From contig OZ017748.1 in the NCBI GenBank assembly GCA_963969365.1, positions 62,001 to 126,000 of the forward strand: a DNA stretch of 64,000 nucleotides. Reading direction: 5' to 3'. Positions 45,180-55,631 of this stretch are shown piece by piece (position 1 is the first letter of the stretch; each line of letters starts with the position of its first letter). Source of the DNA: Asterochloris sp. CNOR1. Lineage: Eukaryota; Chlorophyta; Trebouxiophyceae; Trebouxiales; Trebouxiaceae. The translations under genes were made by a program, and so were the position numbers. The notes under the pieces were generated by a model, which had not been told where the DNA came from, did not search any database, and was given only the letters and a program-made list of their open reading frames with translations.

Positions 45180-47955
45180 ATGATGTTGAGGTCCCTGGCC
45201 CGATTCAGCAGATCAACCTGGCCTGCCCCTCAGGCAGCAACCGCATGCAGCTGTTCCTGTGTAGCAGCATCTAGCACTGCGCCACAGGTGGCCCTGGTGC
45301 AGGGTGCATCCCGTGGCCTGGGACTCGAGTATGTGCGACAGCTCCTGCAGCGCTCTCAACAGAGGTCAGCGTGGGCAGGTCTGCATGCTGCTACAGCTCA
45401 CAGAGGGCCATTTCACAGCAAGCTGCTGCTGCATCACCTGTCAAGGTGCCAATCATTTGCCCCTCTCTCAGCTTTCCTACTTTGGAGCTGCCCTGTGTCA
45501 TTGCAGTGACACAGAGCTGCTGAGGCTGCAGGAGGGAGGAGCAGAGGCTGGCCTTGAATGCACACACTTGGTGGCAGCTGTGCATATGATTTTGAATGCA
45601 CACAGCCTATTTCCTGTCTGCAGTGTGGTGGCAACCTGCAGAAGCCCAGACAAGGCCTCAGACCTGCACCAGCTCCAGCAGCAGCATCCAGACAGGCTCA
45701 GCATCCAACACCTGGATCTGGCAGACGCAAGAAGCATCGAGGTATCATTTCTCTTTTGACATGAATTTTCCCGGCACAGCTCTGCAGTCACTGCCCTGTT
45801 GCTGCCCTGCGAAACATGCATTCTGAGGCATTGTTCCAGGCAGGTGCCACTCTGCACTGCATTTTCGCATCAACATGGCACTGCTTGGCTTGCTGGACAG
45901 CTCTGCAGTCAGTGCCCTGGTGCTGCTCTGGAGAGATTATCATCTCGAGCAGGTGCCACTCTCAGAATGCATTTTCTGCATCTGCATGGCAATGCCCGAC
46001 TCCCTCTGCACATCAGCGGACTAGCATGCAATGCACTGCATGCACTATTACTTTTACAAAAGCCCAACTATTTCCTGTCTTCCTGCGTGCAGCAAGCAGC
46101 AGCCGTGGTGGGGCATCGGCATGAAGCTCTGAACCTGCTAATCAACTCAGCAGGTCGGTCTGGGGGTGGCGTGTGGGGCTTCTCAGCGCCTTCATCGAGC
46201 ATCATGTGCAGTCCAGTGTGGTGGCGTTCCACCCACAATGCAGCTGTGCTGACTGCTCACTGCATCGCAAACTGCCCTGGCCTGCATGGGTCTTCACTGA
46301 GATCTCTACCATGACCTCTGCAAGGTGTACGGCTGCATCTGTGAGAGACACAGGCACGACACGCGGCTCATGTGCTCGTTTCATGGCTGTGCAGGCATCC
46401 TGCACATTCCAGGCCAGATGGGCCCCGGTGAGCTGCTTGGATGCAGCAGCTGTTTGAAGGAAGCCTGGAAGGGGTTGCTCCCAGCGCCTGCAGTGACATG
46501 CTGTGCGTTGCTATCTGCTGTGACCCGCCCAGCGCCCGGCCTGTTCCCAGCAAGCCCTAAAGCCCCCCAATGTCTGGCCCCCGGCAGGGCTGCCGCCATG
46601 TGTCTCTTCCCGGTCAGCCTGTAGCACCCAGCCTGTCCCTTGCTGGCCTGCAGCAGCTGGCCTGTCCCCGCTACCATATCACCAGATGTTCATGCCCAGC
46701 AAATGACTCCCACATCTGGTGCTGCAAGAGACCGCCCTGTCACGTCTGGAGCAGGAGAACCTTCAGCTGGTCTTTCAGACCAACACCTTTGGTCCCGTAC
46801 TGGTGTGCAAGGTTCGCAGTTACGTGTACCTGATTGCATGGCTCCCTGCACTATACTTGTTTTCTTCACTTCTGTTCTATTTTGCCTGTGTGAGTATGGC
46901 CCTGCTCAGCCCCCTGTGCACTGTGCAGGCCTTTGCCGACCTGCTCGCAAATGCTTCAAAGGTGTCTGATGCAACCAGGTGCAGTTATGTGAGTCAGGCC
47001 TAAATCTTCCCCGGAGCATCCTGCTGAACTTATGCAAAAGCATGTGCCTATCATCCTGAGCACCAGGGCGTGGACGTTGACATGGCAAATTTTATGCAGC
47101 ATGTGCTGCGCCTGTCTTATACATTGATCCATCTACTGCAGGGATCGCCCTGCTGTGATTGCCAACATGAGTGCCCGTGTGGGCAGCATCGGCGACAACA
47201 GGTTGGGAGGCTGGTACTCATGTGAGCTCCCTGCCACGCCTCTTGCACATCTGCTTCACTGCTACACCTGGCTGACTGCATTTGCCTGCTGCCTGCCTGC
47301 AGATAGGTGAGAAAAGAAGGCTGCCCGTTCACTGTGCAGAGGCGCTTTCTGTGTTGGCCTGTGCTCCAACGCTGGCAGCCACATCCTTCGGGTCCTGCAT
47401 ACAATGCATCCTTGGGGTCCTGCATACAATGTTTTTCTAAGGTTCTGCATACGATGTTTGTGTGGGGTCCTGCATACAATGTTTCCGTGGGGTCCTGCAT
47501 ACAATGTTTCTCTGGGGTCCTGCATACAAAATTTTCTTGGGGCTCTGCATACAATGCATCTTTGGGGTTTTGCATAGTTATAAGATGTTGTACAGAAAAT
47601 ATGCAGGGCCAGCAAGACAGCCCTCAACTCCTTGACCAAAACGATGTCCCTAGAGTTTGCTCGCCGCAAACAGAACGTGGCGTGCATCATGCTGCACCCC
47701 GGGACCTGCGACACAGATTTGTCTGCCCCCTACCAGAAGGTGAGCCACGAGTTGATAGGAGCTTGCTAATATCCAAGGTTTGTGCTGCTCCATCCCATGG
47801 CTGAATGTCAGGTCTGCATCGTGCAGAATGTGAAGCCCGACAAGCTGTTTACAAAAGACAGAGCGGTCAAGCAGTTGCTGGGCATCATTGACTCTGTGAC
47901 AATGGCTGAGAGCGGCAGCTTCTTTGCTTGGGACAGGCAGGAGGTACCCTGGTGA
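45180..47955 (+). CDS. Short-chain dehydrogenase/reductase (classical SDR, C-factor-like)
   Basis: Ten exons close perfectly: 45180-45364, 45624-45741, 46093-46153, 46395-46427, 46729-46811, 46929-46978, 47142-47221, 47303-47306 (4-nt microexon), 47607-47739 and 47827-47955. The 876 nt give 291 residues. Features: a basic, Ser/Ala-rich leader (MMLRSLARFSRSTWPAPQ...) that may target a plastid or mitochondrion; an NAD(P)-binding G-A-S-R-G-L-G motif; D-L-A-D (adenine pocket); N-S-A-G in the NNAG position; N-T-F-G-P; catalytic Ser in N-M-S-A-R-V-G-S-I; and Y-R-A-S-K as the catalytic YxxxK. The P-G-T/C...T-D and the C-terminal F-F-A-W-D-R-Q-E-V-P-W ending fit carbonyl-reductase-like SDRs of the CsgA/sniffer type. 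The substrate is unknown. The tyrosine codon is split T|AT across the microexon junction. Confidence 0.92.
47394..47580. repeat. ~24-bp minisatellite, about eight copies, in an SDR intron
   Basis: The unit GGGGTCCTGCATACAATGTT, plus a few variable bases, is repeated about eight times in the intron between the 4-nt microexon (47306) and the next exon (47607). The middle copies are nearly identical and the outer ones diverged. Confidence 0.9.
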
Positions 47956-48386
47956 CGCACGTTTGACTTGCATGGCCAATGAGACCCCCCCTATTGAAGT
48001 GGGGGTCATTGAAAGTTGAAATGCTATGCTGAGGTTTTCATAATTATCTAAGCAACCAACAGGTTGAGCTATTTGAAGTTTCGAACACCAGCTTCATGCA
48101 GGGCACAGCTTTGCTTGTTCTTTGTTGAACTATAACAACAAGGCAGTCAAACTGCACAGACTTGTGCATGATAAAATGGACTGAAGTACTATGTGTGGGC
48201 AATGTTCTGTGACAGGCAGCCAGCTCATCTGATTACATCATGCCTGCTTTATGGCGCTCACCGGAGTCACAGGGACCTTGGTTCAGAGCCGCTAGACTGC
48301 ACATGTCCAGCACAGGTTGTGTCCAGCAGGCAGACAGCAATCTGAAGCTGGGGACCCGGTGTAGGGCTGGGCACCACAGCTCCTGA
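47956..48386. other. Intergenic region between convergent genes
   Basis: Shared 3' flanks of the dehydrogenase (+) and the kinase-like gene (-). AT-richer than its surroundings near 48000-48200. No feature recognised. Confidence 0.5.
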
Positions 48387-51300
48387 TTAGCAGGCAGACT
48401 TGATGGTGGGCAAGAAGCGGCCCAGCCATGCCAGCATGGAGGCAGCTCGCTGGGTGTCAGGGCTGCGCTCTGCTGAGACAGGCCTGTAATATCTGTTGGG
48501 ATCTGCAGGCACAACAACAGAAGCTGTTTCATGTGTTTGAGCTTGGGACCTGAGCGTCCATAACAAGCACGGGGTTAGGTAACAAGCTCAGGACGCTCAG
48601 CACGATGTTGTCACATGATGCAGCTTCATACTGCAAGCACAAATTTGCAGCACCACTACAGGGCCTGACCTGCATGTAGTAGTTCCACAGGAAGGCGCTG
48701 CAGGCTCCTGCAGTGCTGCCGCCTTGGCGCCTCACAGCCTGTGCTTGACTGGGAACGGCTCTGCTGCGGCGGCGGCGGGGTCTCAGGTGCCTCTGGGGCT
48801 GCAGGGCTGCGGTGGGGAGCCTGCAGCCAGTGCTGTGCTGTGTGAGGGGAAGTGTTTGTGCTGCTACCAGGAGCCTGCAGATGGGGCCACATTGTGTAGG
48901 GAACATGTTTGCGCTGCTGCTGGGAGCCTACAGCCAGTGCTGTGCTGTGTGAGGAGAAGTCGTTGTGCTGCTACTGAGAGCCTGCAGACGGGGTCACAGT
49001 GGTCAAGGAACGTGTTTGTGCTGCTGCTGGGAGCCTGCAGCAAGGGCTGTGCCTTTCTCTCGAAGCTGCTGGGAGCCAGCGCTGCAGCTTAGTGTTCCCA
49101 TCATGCACATGGCAGCCGCCCCCTTCTCTGACGCTGGACATGCTTCCAAGCGGCAGTGCACAGCACCCAGCACTAAGGGTGCAGGTTGATGCAGCGCAGG
49201 AGACCAGTGTCGCCCCAGGGGTGCCCATGTTGGCGCTGTCTTTGCCCCTCTGCCGGCAAGCATGGGCACCTGCTGCTGCAGGCCGGCCTGTTCAGAACCC
49301 ATGTGGCACTGGAACAGAGCAGCTGGCTCACCTCACCCTCAGCCCAGAAGGGCTGGGACAGGAGTCTGCGTGCTGGCATGCGTTGCGCAGGGTCGGCGCG
49401 CAGGAGGGCCTCAGCCACAGCTGCCGCCACCGCTGCCTGCAGGCCAATGGAGGACTGCTGTCTGGAGCTGAGTGGGGGCATCTGTCTCTGTACTTACAGA
49501 TTTGCTGGAGCTGAAAGCTGTAATGGGCACTTGTTGACAGGGCTTTGTCACTGGTTGTCCTCATGGTTGCCTACTGCTGCACCCATTGGGTTACAGCAGG
49601 TTCTTCACTGTGTTTGCGTGCTGCCGGCAGACGCCCACCCAGCCACCAGCAGCCATGAACACAGAGCAGATTGTGCGCTAGGATGCAGCAGACCAATAGG
49701 TGCTTCAGACAGCAAAACATTTCTGATTTATGTCTGATGCACAACCAGGCACACCAGCGGCCGCTGCCAGATACAGCGTGTCTACTGAGCAATGCCCTCC
49801 GCACCTGCAAGTTCTGCCTCAATGAACTCAGTTGCAGGGCAGTACCCTGATCATCTGAGGCCGCCGCATGCTGGAGCTAAGCTGTTGGGCAGTTCTCTAC
49901 TCACCTGAGGTGGCTGCAGCAGGGTCCTCACCTGCTGGGCAGTGCCCCACTCACCTGCGGGAGCTGCAGGGGGCTCAGCTGCCAGTTGATGCACCACCTC
50001 ACCTGCAGGGTGCTGCCTGACGGAATCTCAGCTGCTGGGTAGTGCCCCACTCCCCTGGAATCGCTGCATGAAGGGAGCTCAACTGCTGAGCACTGCCCTG
50101 CTCACCTGCGGGTGCTGCATAAGGGGGCTCAGCTGCTGGTCGATGCACTGCTGCAGCTGGTCCACTGACAGCACTGCTCCCTGCATGATGGTGTCGGGCG
50201 CCAACCCTGTGGTGCCAAAGGGGAGCCGCCTTTTGAGGAGCACCAAGAGGAGCACCCCCAGGCTCCACATGTCGCCTGCAGCCAACAGAGGGGTGTGTCG
50301 GGCCTCAGCCACCAGGACCAAGCTGTGCACAGCCTGTGAGGGTACTCCTGCCATCCGGCTCTGCCTCAGCACTGCATAGCAACAAGACCAAGCAAGCAGC
50401 ATCCCCAGGCTCTACAGTCTGCCTGCAGGTGCAGCATCAGCCTCAGCCATCAGGACTCATCAATGCACAGGATGTGAATCAGGACAGTTCTACCCGGGCT
50501 TCTGCCTCAGCACACAGCACAAACACACAAGCAGCAGTCCCAAAATCACAGGTTGCCTGCAGGCAGGGATTGCGTTGACCTCAGCTTGCTGTGGGTGATG
50601 ATTGTCCTGGCTGTGGAAGTCTCCTGCTATCAGACTTTGCTTCAGCACCTCCCACAGGCCACCCTGTCGCCTGTGCCATTAGCATTGCGATAGCAAGCAG
50701 GTGTTAGTGCAGCATGATGAACAGCGTGCGCACCTGTGCACCTCAGCCTGCAAGTCCCAGCACAGCAGACTAGGCCCCCAACCCAACTCCCCCAAGAAGG
50801 CCACAGTGTGTAACATGAGGAACCACACAAGCACCTGTGCGAATTTGTCTGCAACTCCCAGCACAGCAAAACGCCCCCCCACCATTCCCCTCCAAAGAAG
50901 ACCCCAGCGTGTAGCAAGAGGACTCGCACAAGCACCTGCGCGACTTTGATTGGAAGTCCCAGGGCAGCAATCTGCTCCCCTCCCCCACACATGGGCTCAG
51001 TGTGCAGCAGCAGACTCACAGCGCGCACCTGCAGGTGTTTGTATGCGGCTCCCAGGGGGCCTAGTCTGCTGCCGTTGGCGCCAAGATGGCTTCAATGTGC
51101 AGCAGGAGGCACACAGTGCACACCTCCGCGACTTTGTGCGCAGCCCCCAGGGCAGCAAACTGGGCCCCAGAACCCCTGACCCCAAGATGGGCTCAGTGTG
51201 CAGCCGTAGGCTTACAGTGCGCACCTGCAGGAGTTTGCCTGCGACTCCCCGCCGCCTGCAGCTGCTCTGGCGCTGTGAAGCCTGGGCAGCACTCGTCACT

Positions 51301-54300
51301 GGTTCGGCAGCACAGGAGCCTGCAGCAAGCCAGCGCAAAAGTGACAACATAACAGGAGATTGATACTGGTCATGGGAGAGCAACATGGGTTCCGCGGCAG
51401 CACTCCATTCCTAGTCTACAGGCCCCCATCATATGCAAGGACGCAGCACAGCAGGCTGAACCAATGCACAACACTCAGGGATTGCCTCTGATTGTTACGG
51501 GCAAGCGATGTGGGCAGCATTCGCTCCTGGCCTGCAGATCCCCAGGGGCTGTGCTGCTCGAACTGAACCAAAGCTCACCGATGATTTGCTGGAGGCCAGA
51601 CACACTAATCACAAACTGCTGATACAGTATCGTCCAATGCCCCTGTGTTGGTGCCAGCGGACTGTTGAGTGTAATCAAATCACTCACAGGTATCAGAAGC
51701 AGCCCATGCATCTTCAATGCCGCCCTAATAAGAGAAGGGCCTGCAAATGGTCCATAATACTGGGCCTTTTTGGCCAATCAGGTTTGTGAACAACTGGGAC
51801 ACAGCAGTTTATTGTAGGTGTAAAAGTAAGAAGTTTTTTTTGGGTTGCCTGCGCAGCTCACCGCGCCGTCAGGCCGCCCCCATCCGCAGCAGCCACCGCC
51901 ACATGCCTCAGGTCCAGCGCGCCATGCACCTGGCCCTGCCCATGCAGCTGCGCCAGGTGGCCAGCCACTGCCCCGGCCACCTCCAGGGCCTCGCTCCAGG
52001 GCAAGCTCCCCTGCCGCTGCATGAGAACCGCAGCCAGCAGCGCCTCCCCCGAATGCAGGGCTGACTCCTGCAGGCGCCGCAGGGTTCTCTGCAGAGGTGG
52101 GCATGCTGTCACGAAGTGGAGACAGTGCGCCATCACAAGACCCAGTGCGGAAGCGGAGCGGTGCAGACGTTAGAGCACCGTCCCAAGCCTTCTCAGGAGC
52201 AACATGCAGGCACACCCCATCAAGCAGCGTGCATCTGTGCAGCGACAGCCCGTGGAGCAGGATGGTTCCCTGTCCAGTCGGGACGCTGCAGCCGCAGTGG
52301 ACACCGTGATAGGACCATTTCGCTGCAGGGCTACACAGTGGAAAGAATGGGTCCATTCCCCAGCTGGGGGGCCCACAGGACGCGGTCAGTTCGTTGAAGG
52401 ACGAGTGCGCAGCGCTCTTCTGGACATTCAGACTGCTGGTGGTGGTCTGCTGGATTGAGAATGGTGCAGTTACTCATGAAAGGTGGAGTCAGACCTCTGC
52501 TACAGCTCCAGAATGCTGGCAGCGGTACGCTGGTGTGGCAGACTGCTGCTGCACACGCTGCTGGCTGGCCCCTGCGCCTGAGCCCCAGGCCGCCACAGCT
52601 GCCTGCGAGTACCCTCCAGAGCTCTGGGGCAGCTGCGGGCCGGTGCCTCGGCTGCTGCTGATTGCTGTGCCAGGGAGCGGGCTGGGCTGGCGCTGTGGGT
52701 GCAAGCCTGGAGGGCTCAACTTCATGGCAGGCACCTGCGGTGAGGCAACTGATATTTGCATGGATGGTGCTGGGTTACCCAACGTCCATACTGAACTGAT
52801 GCAGGGGCAGCCCTGTTGCCAGCTGCTAAGTACAGGGTGGACTTCCTCGCCACATCGCAGTAGCCACCCAGAGGCTGCAGGGGCTGGTGCAAGCTGTTGT
52901 GCTCAAGCTGCAGATGCAACAAATGGAGGGCAGGGATGTGTTTTGCACCTATACGCCACAGCAACAGAGAGTTGAGAGCCTACCTTGAGGGCATTGGGCT
53001 CAGTGTTCAGGCATTGCCAGTGGCTGCACACAGTGCAGGTGACCAGCCCATGGGCAGGGCCCACCTGTGCAGCTCGAATGCAGGGCCCACCTGTGCAGCT
53101 CGGATGAAGTCGGCGTGCAGGCTGCGGCGCACGGTGCTGCTGCTCAGCCGGCTCGTCTGGTGGCTGCGGGGCTGGCGGCAGCGCTCCGAGATGGGGTCAC
53201 TGCAGGGAACCAAGGATTCTGGACAGCATTCTGGGCCGTTGCTGGGTGGAATCGGACCACAGCCAGGGTGGGAGTCTGCAGGCAGCAGCCACAGAACTCA
53301 AGACCCCAGCCAGCAGCCATAGTTGGGGCCTGCAGCCAGACTTGCGCCTGCAGCCAGCATCCAGAGCTGGAATCTGCAGCCAGCAGCCAAAGCATGAGCC
53401 TGCAGCCGGCAGCCAGAACCAGAGTCTGACACCAGCAGCCACAGGGCATGAGCCTGCAGCCAGAGCTTGAGCCTGCAGCTAGCATTTGAGCCAGCAGCCG
53501 ATAGCCAGAGGTTGAGCTTGCCACCGCAGCCACCCTTGAGCCTACAGCCAGCAGCTAGAGCTAGAACCTGCAACCGAAGCTTGAGCTGGCAGCCAGCAGT
53601 CACATGTAAAGTCCTCAGCCAGCAGCAATCAACGGAGCTGCAGCTAGAAAACCTGGCTTTGAAAAGGTTCTGTTCAGACCACAGATTCGCCATAAGTTTC
53701 CTGGTAACCCAGGTCCAGCCGTGTACTTGGTGCCTGAGACTGCCAACAAGAGGGCCAGCCCACCTTTGGGTTTGCCGCCAGAATCAGCAATGGCAATATG
53801 CACAATTTGTTCAGCGTTGGGTGGCATCAGGCAGACCATCCCCCTCCACAGCATCGTCCTGGGTGCTGTGCCAGCCCATCCCAACTGGCCCTTCCCAACC
53901 ATCGAGGTGCAGCCCTTTCCTCAGACACACTGGCCTCTGGGAAGGGCCCAACATCCGCACAGTATGAAAGGGGGACGGCTGGGATGCCGTGCTCACTTGA
54001 TCTCGCAGGGCTGTGGACAGTGGACTGCCCTGCGATGAGTCTGTGGCAGGTGTTGGGAGCCTGAGGGGTCTCCACATTTGAATGTGCGGCAGGGCTGCGC
54101 CTTGTGGAGCCAGTGGGCCGTCTCGCCCAAGCCGTGGTCCGCCTCCCAGCTGGATGCCCCTGTGATGTCCTCGGTGCAGTCCAGGCTACAGTCCAGACTG
54201 TGGTCAATGATGCTGAGCTGCAGGGAGCCAGGCGTCCCCCGGGTGGTCTGCAGCATGCATGCAAGCTGTCTCAGGTTGCAGATCTGCGCAGGCAGTCATT

Positions 54301-54462
54301 AGCAAGAAGCCAGTGCCGTACCGCTGAGTAGAAGCTCTGGCTGGACGATGGGCGGCTGGTCTCGATTGGGTCCAGTCGAGGCTGCAGGCTGGGAGGCTGC
54401 CAGAGCGACATCAACCTTTTTTCCAAGTCCAAGTTTTGGCGCGTGGGGCAGAGGTTCAACAC
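48387..54462 (-). CDS. Protein-kinase-like gene, probable pseudokinase
   Basis: Minus-strand exons: about 54462-54322 (RLMSLWQPPSLQPRLDPIET ... SQSFYSA); from 54283 (ICNLRQLACMLQTTRGTPGS, then LSIIDHSLDCSLDCTEDITG); about 53205-53095 (RLSSSTVRRSLHADFIRAAQ); about 52735-52540 (Pro/Gln/Ser-rich linker); 52088-51862; 50275-50106; about 49480-49335; about 48760-48670; and a last piece ending near 48387. The kinase C-lobe is clear: H-L-A-Q-L-H-G-Q-G-Q-V-H-G-A-L-D-L-R-H takes the place of the 'H-R-D-L-K-P-x-N' loop, G-D-M-W-S-L-G-V-L-L-L-V-L-L is subdomain IX, and L-R-A-D-P-A-Q-R-M-P-A-R-R-L-L precedes P-F-W as subdomain XI. The catalytic Asp is missing (Ala in H-G-A-L) and no D-F-G was found, so it is probably inactive. 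I could not identify the N-lobe glycine loop or Lys. The start is approximate. Confidence 0.65.
48795..49080. repeat. ~55-bp tandem repeat, four to five copies
   Basis: The unit GTTTGTGCTGCTGCTGGGAG followed by 'cctgcag(c/a)..' recurs at about 48850, 48908, 48963 and 49013 with substitutions. It lies between the last exons of the kinase-like gene. Confidence 0.75.
49845..50155. repeat. Array of kinase exon 3'-edge copies, each with a donor-like CAGGTGAG
   Basis: On the minus strand the end of the exon 50275-50106 (...CTGAGCCCCCTTATGCAGCA... CAG|GTGAGC) is followed by about four diverged copies at roughly 50080, 50030, 49975 and 49905. Several keep a CAG|GTGAG-like donor. Spacing is about 50-70 bp. 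Confidence 0.7.
50735..51262. repeat. ~95-bp tandem repeat, about 5.5 copies
   Basis: Units start at about 50735, 50832, 50932, 51025, 51118 and 51219 with GC(G)CACCTG(C/T)... and share 'ctcccag(g/c)(g/a)cagca' and 'cagtgtgcagcag' blocks. They lie in the large intron between the kinase exons at 51862 and 50275. Confidence 0.8.
53265..53645. repeat. Short-unit degenerate minisatellite (GCCTGCAGCCAGCAGCCA-like)
   Basis: About a dozen imperfect 25-35 bp units built on 'gagcctgcagccagcagccagag' lie in an intron of the kinase-like gene. Both strands stay open by chance because of the low complexity. Confidence 0.75.
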
Positions 54463-55438
54463 TTTCCTTCTGATGTGAATGGAGATGCCAGCCCAGTCAC
54501 GGCAGGCTCATGGCAACAGTCCATTGCAGCATTATCGATCTGCACCGCATTGCTGATCTTCTTCGACCAGATCATCGCCCGTACAGCCGCAGGCATCAGC
54601 TACAGAGCAGCAGCTAAGTGCCAGGCAGACACATGAGGGAGTCAGTGCCGTTGATATAGCTTGAAGCCGCATGGCGCTGGCACTCAGCACAGCACTTGAG
54701 ACAGGGTGATGCCCATGAAGTGCAGCAGCTTGGGACCATGGGAGGGGCAGATGTGAGCTACAAGTTGAGAGCATCTGTGTCGTCACCACCGGTCAAGTCC
54801 TGCTTACAGTGGCCAGCTCACCAGGTCAACTTCACCTCAGCTTGTCCCTTAGAGTGTCGCACTACCTGGCCTGCCTGTTGCCTGTGAGATGCTGACCGAA
54901 TTGCAACAGATTGCAGCTCCCTAAGTGAAGCTGCACCTTAACTTGTGATGACGACCTGCTCTGCCCCACCACAAGCAAGTTGACCGTTCAGACACTGCCC
55001 GTGAAGGCAGATCTAGTACTTTACAAAGCAGACAGTCCTTCAATGGTGTACTGACTTACCTGCATTGCCCTTGAGCTTCTGGCAGGGCCTGGTTAGGACG
55101 TATTGCTTCTCAAGACGAAGTGAATCAAGGGTGCGTCTGTGCTCCACCTTGCTTTCAATGACCGCCATATTAGTGGGATGGTGCGCCGGATGTTCAAGTG
55201 GTGCTGGCATGCATATGTTGTGCCACCACTCCCAGTTGGTTGGAGCCGGAGTGCCAAGAAACGGAGAAAGGCCTCAGAACAGCACCAGTGGAGCACCTTC
55301 CAGGGTTGAAGCACATCCCCTTGACTGTCCTGATGCAAGGTGTGCACCCTGGCTACATTCTGCTTCTGTGACTGGCAAGGACTTGGCCAAACCCAGTCTG
55401 GCATGATGTAATGAATGTGTTGTATGAACGGTGATGCC
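54463..55438. other. Intergenic region before transposon copy B
   Basis: About 1 kb. Presumed promoter of the kinase-like gene, then unassigned sequence. A ~100-codon opening on both strands at 55065-55406 has no recognisable motif and is not called. Confidence 0.4.
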
Positions 55439-55631
55439 TTGACCTAAAGTAAGTCAGGTAACACCCTGCGACACGGCGTCAGACTTGAAGGCCTGCTCCG
55501 CGACAGACCCTGGTCATGGTGCTCATGCCCACTGGAATGCTTCTTGACAGTCTTTTAGCTCACATCAATGAGCTTGGGCCTGTGTGCCTACTTAGAGCTT
55601 TTCAATCCCACTCATAGGAGAGCAGGCCACA

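Noticed and set aside
53144-53693. Repetitive W-L-Q-A-Q-A-L-A-A-G-type frames
   Set aside because: Generated by the GCCTGCAG/CCAGCAG minisatellite and open on both strands. Not a real repeat protein.
55065-55406. About 100-codon frames on both strands upstream of copy B
   Set aside because: No motif and no splice support, and mutually overlapping. Left as intergenic.
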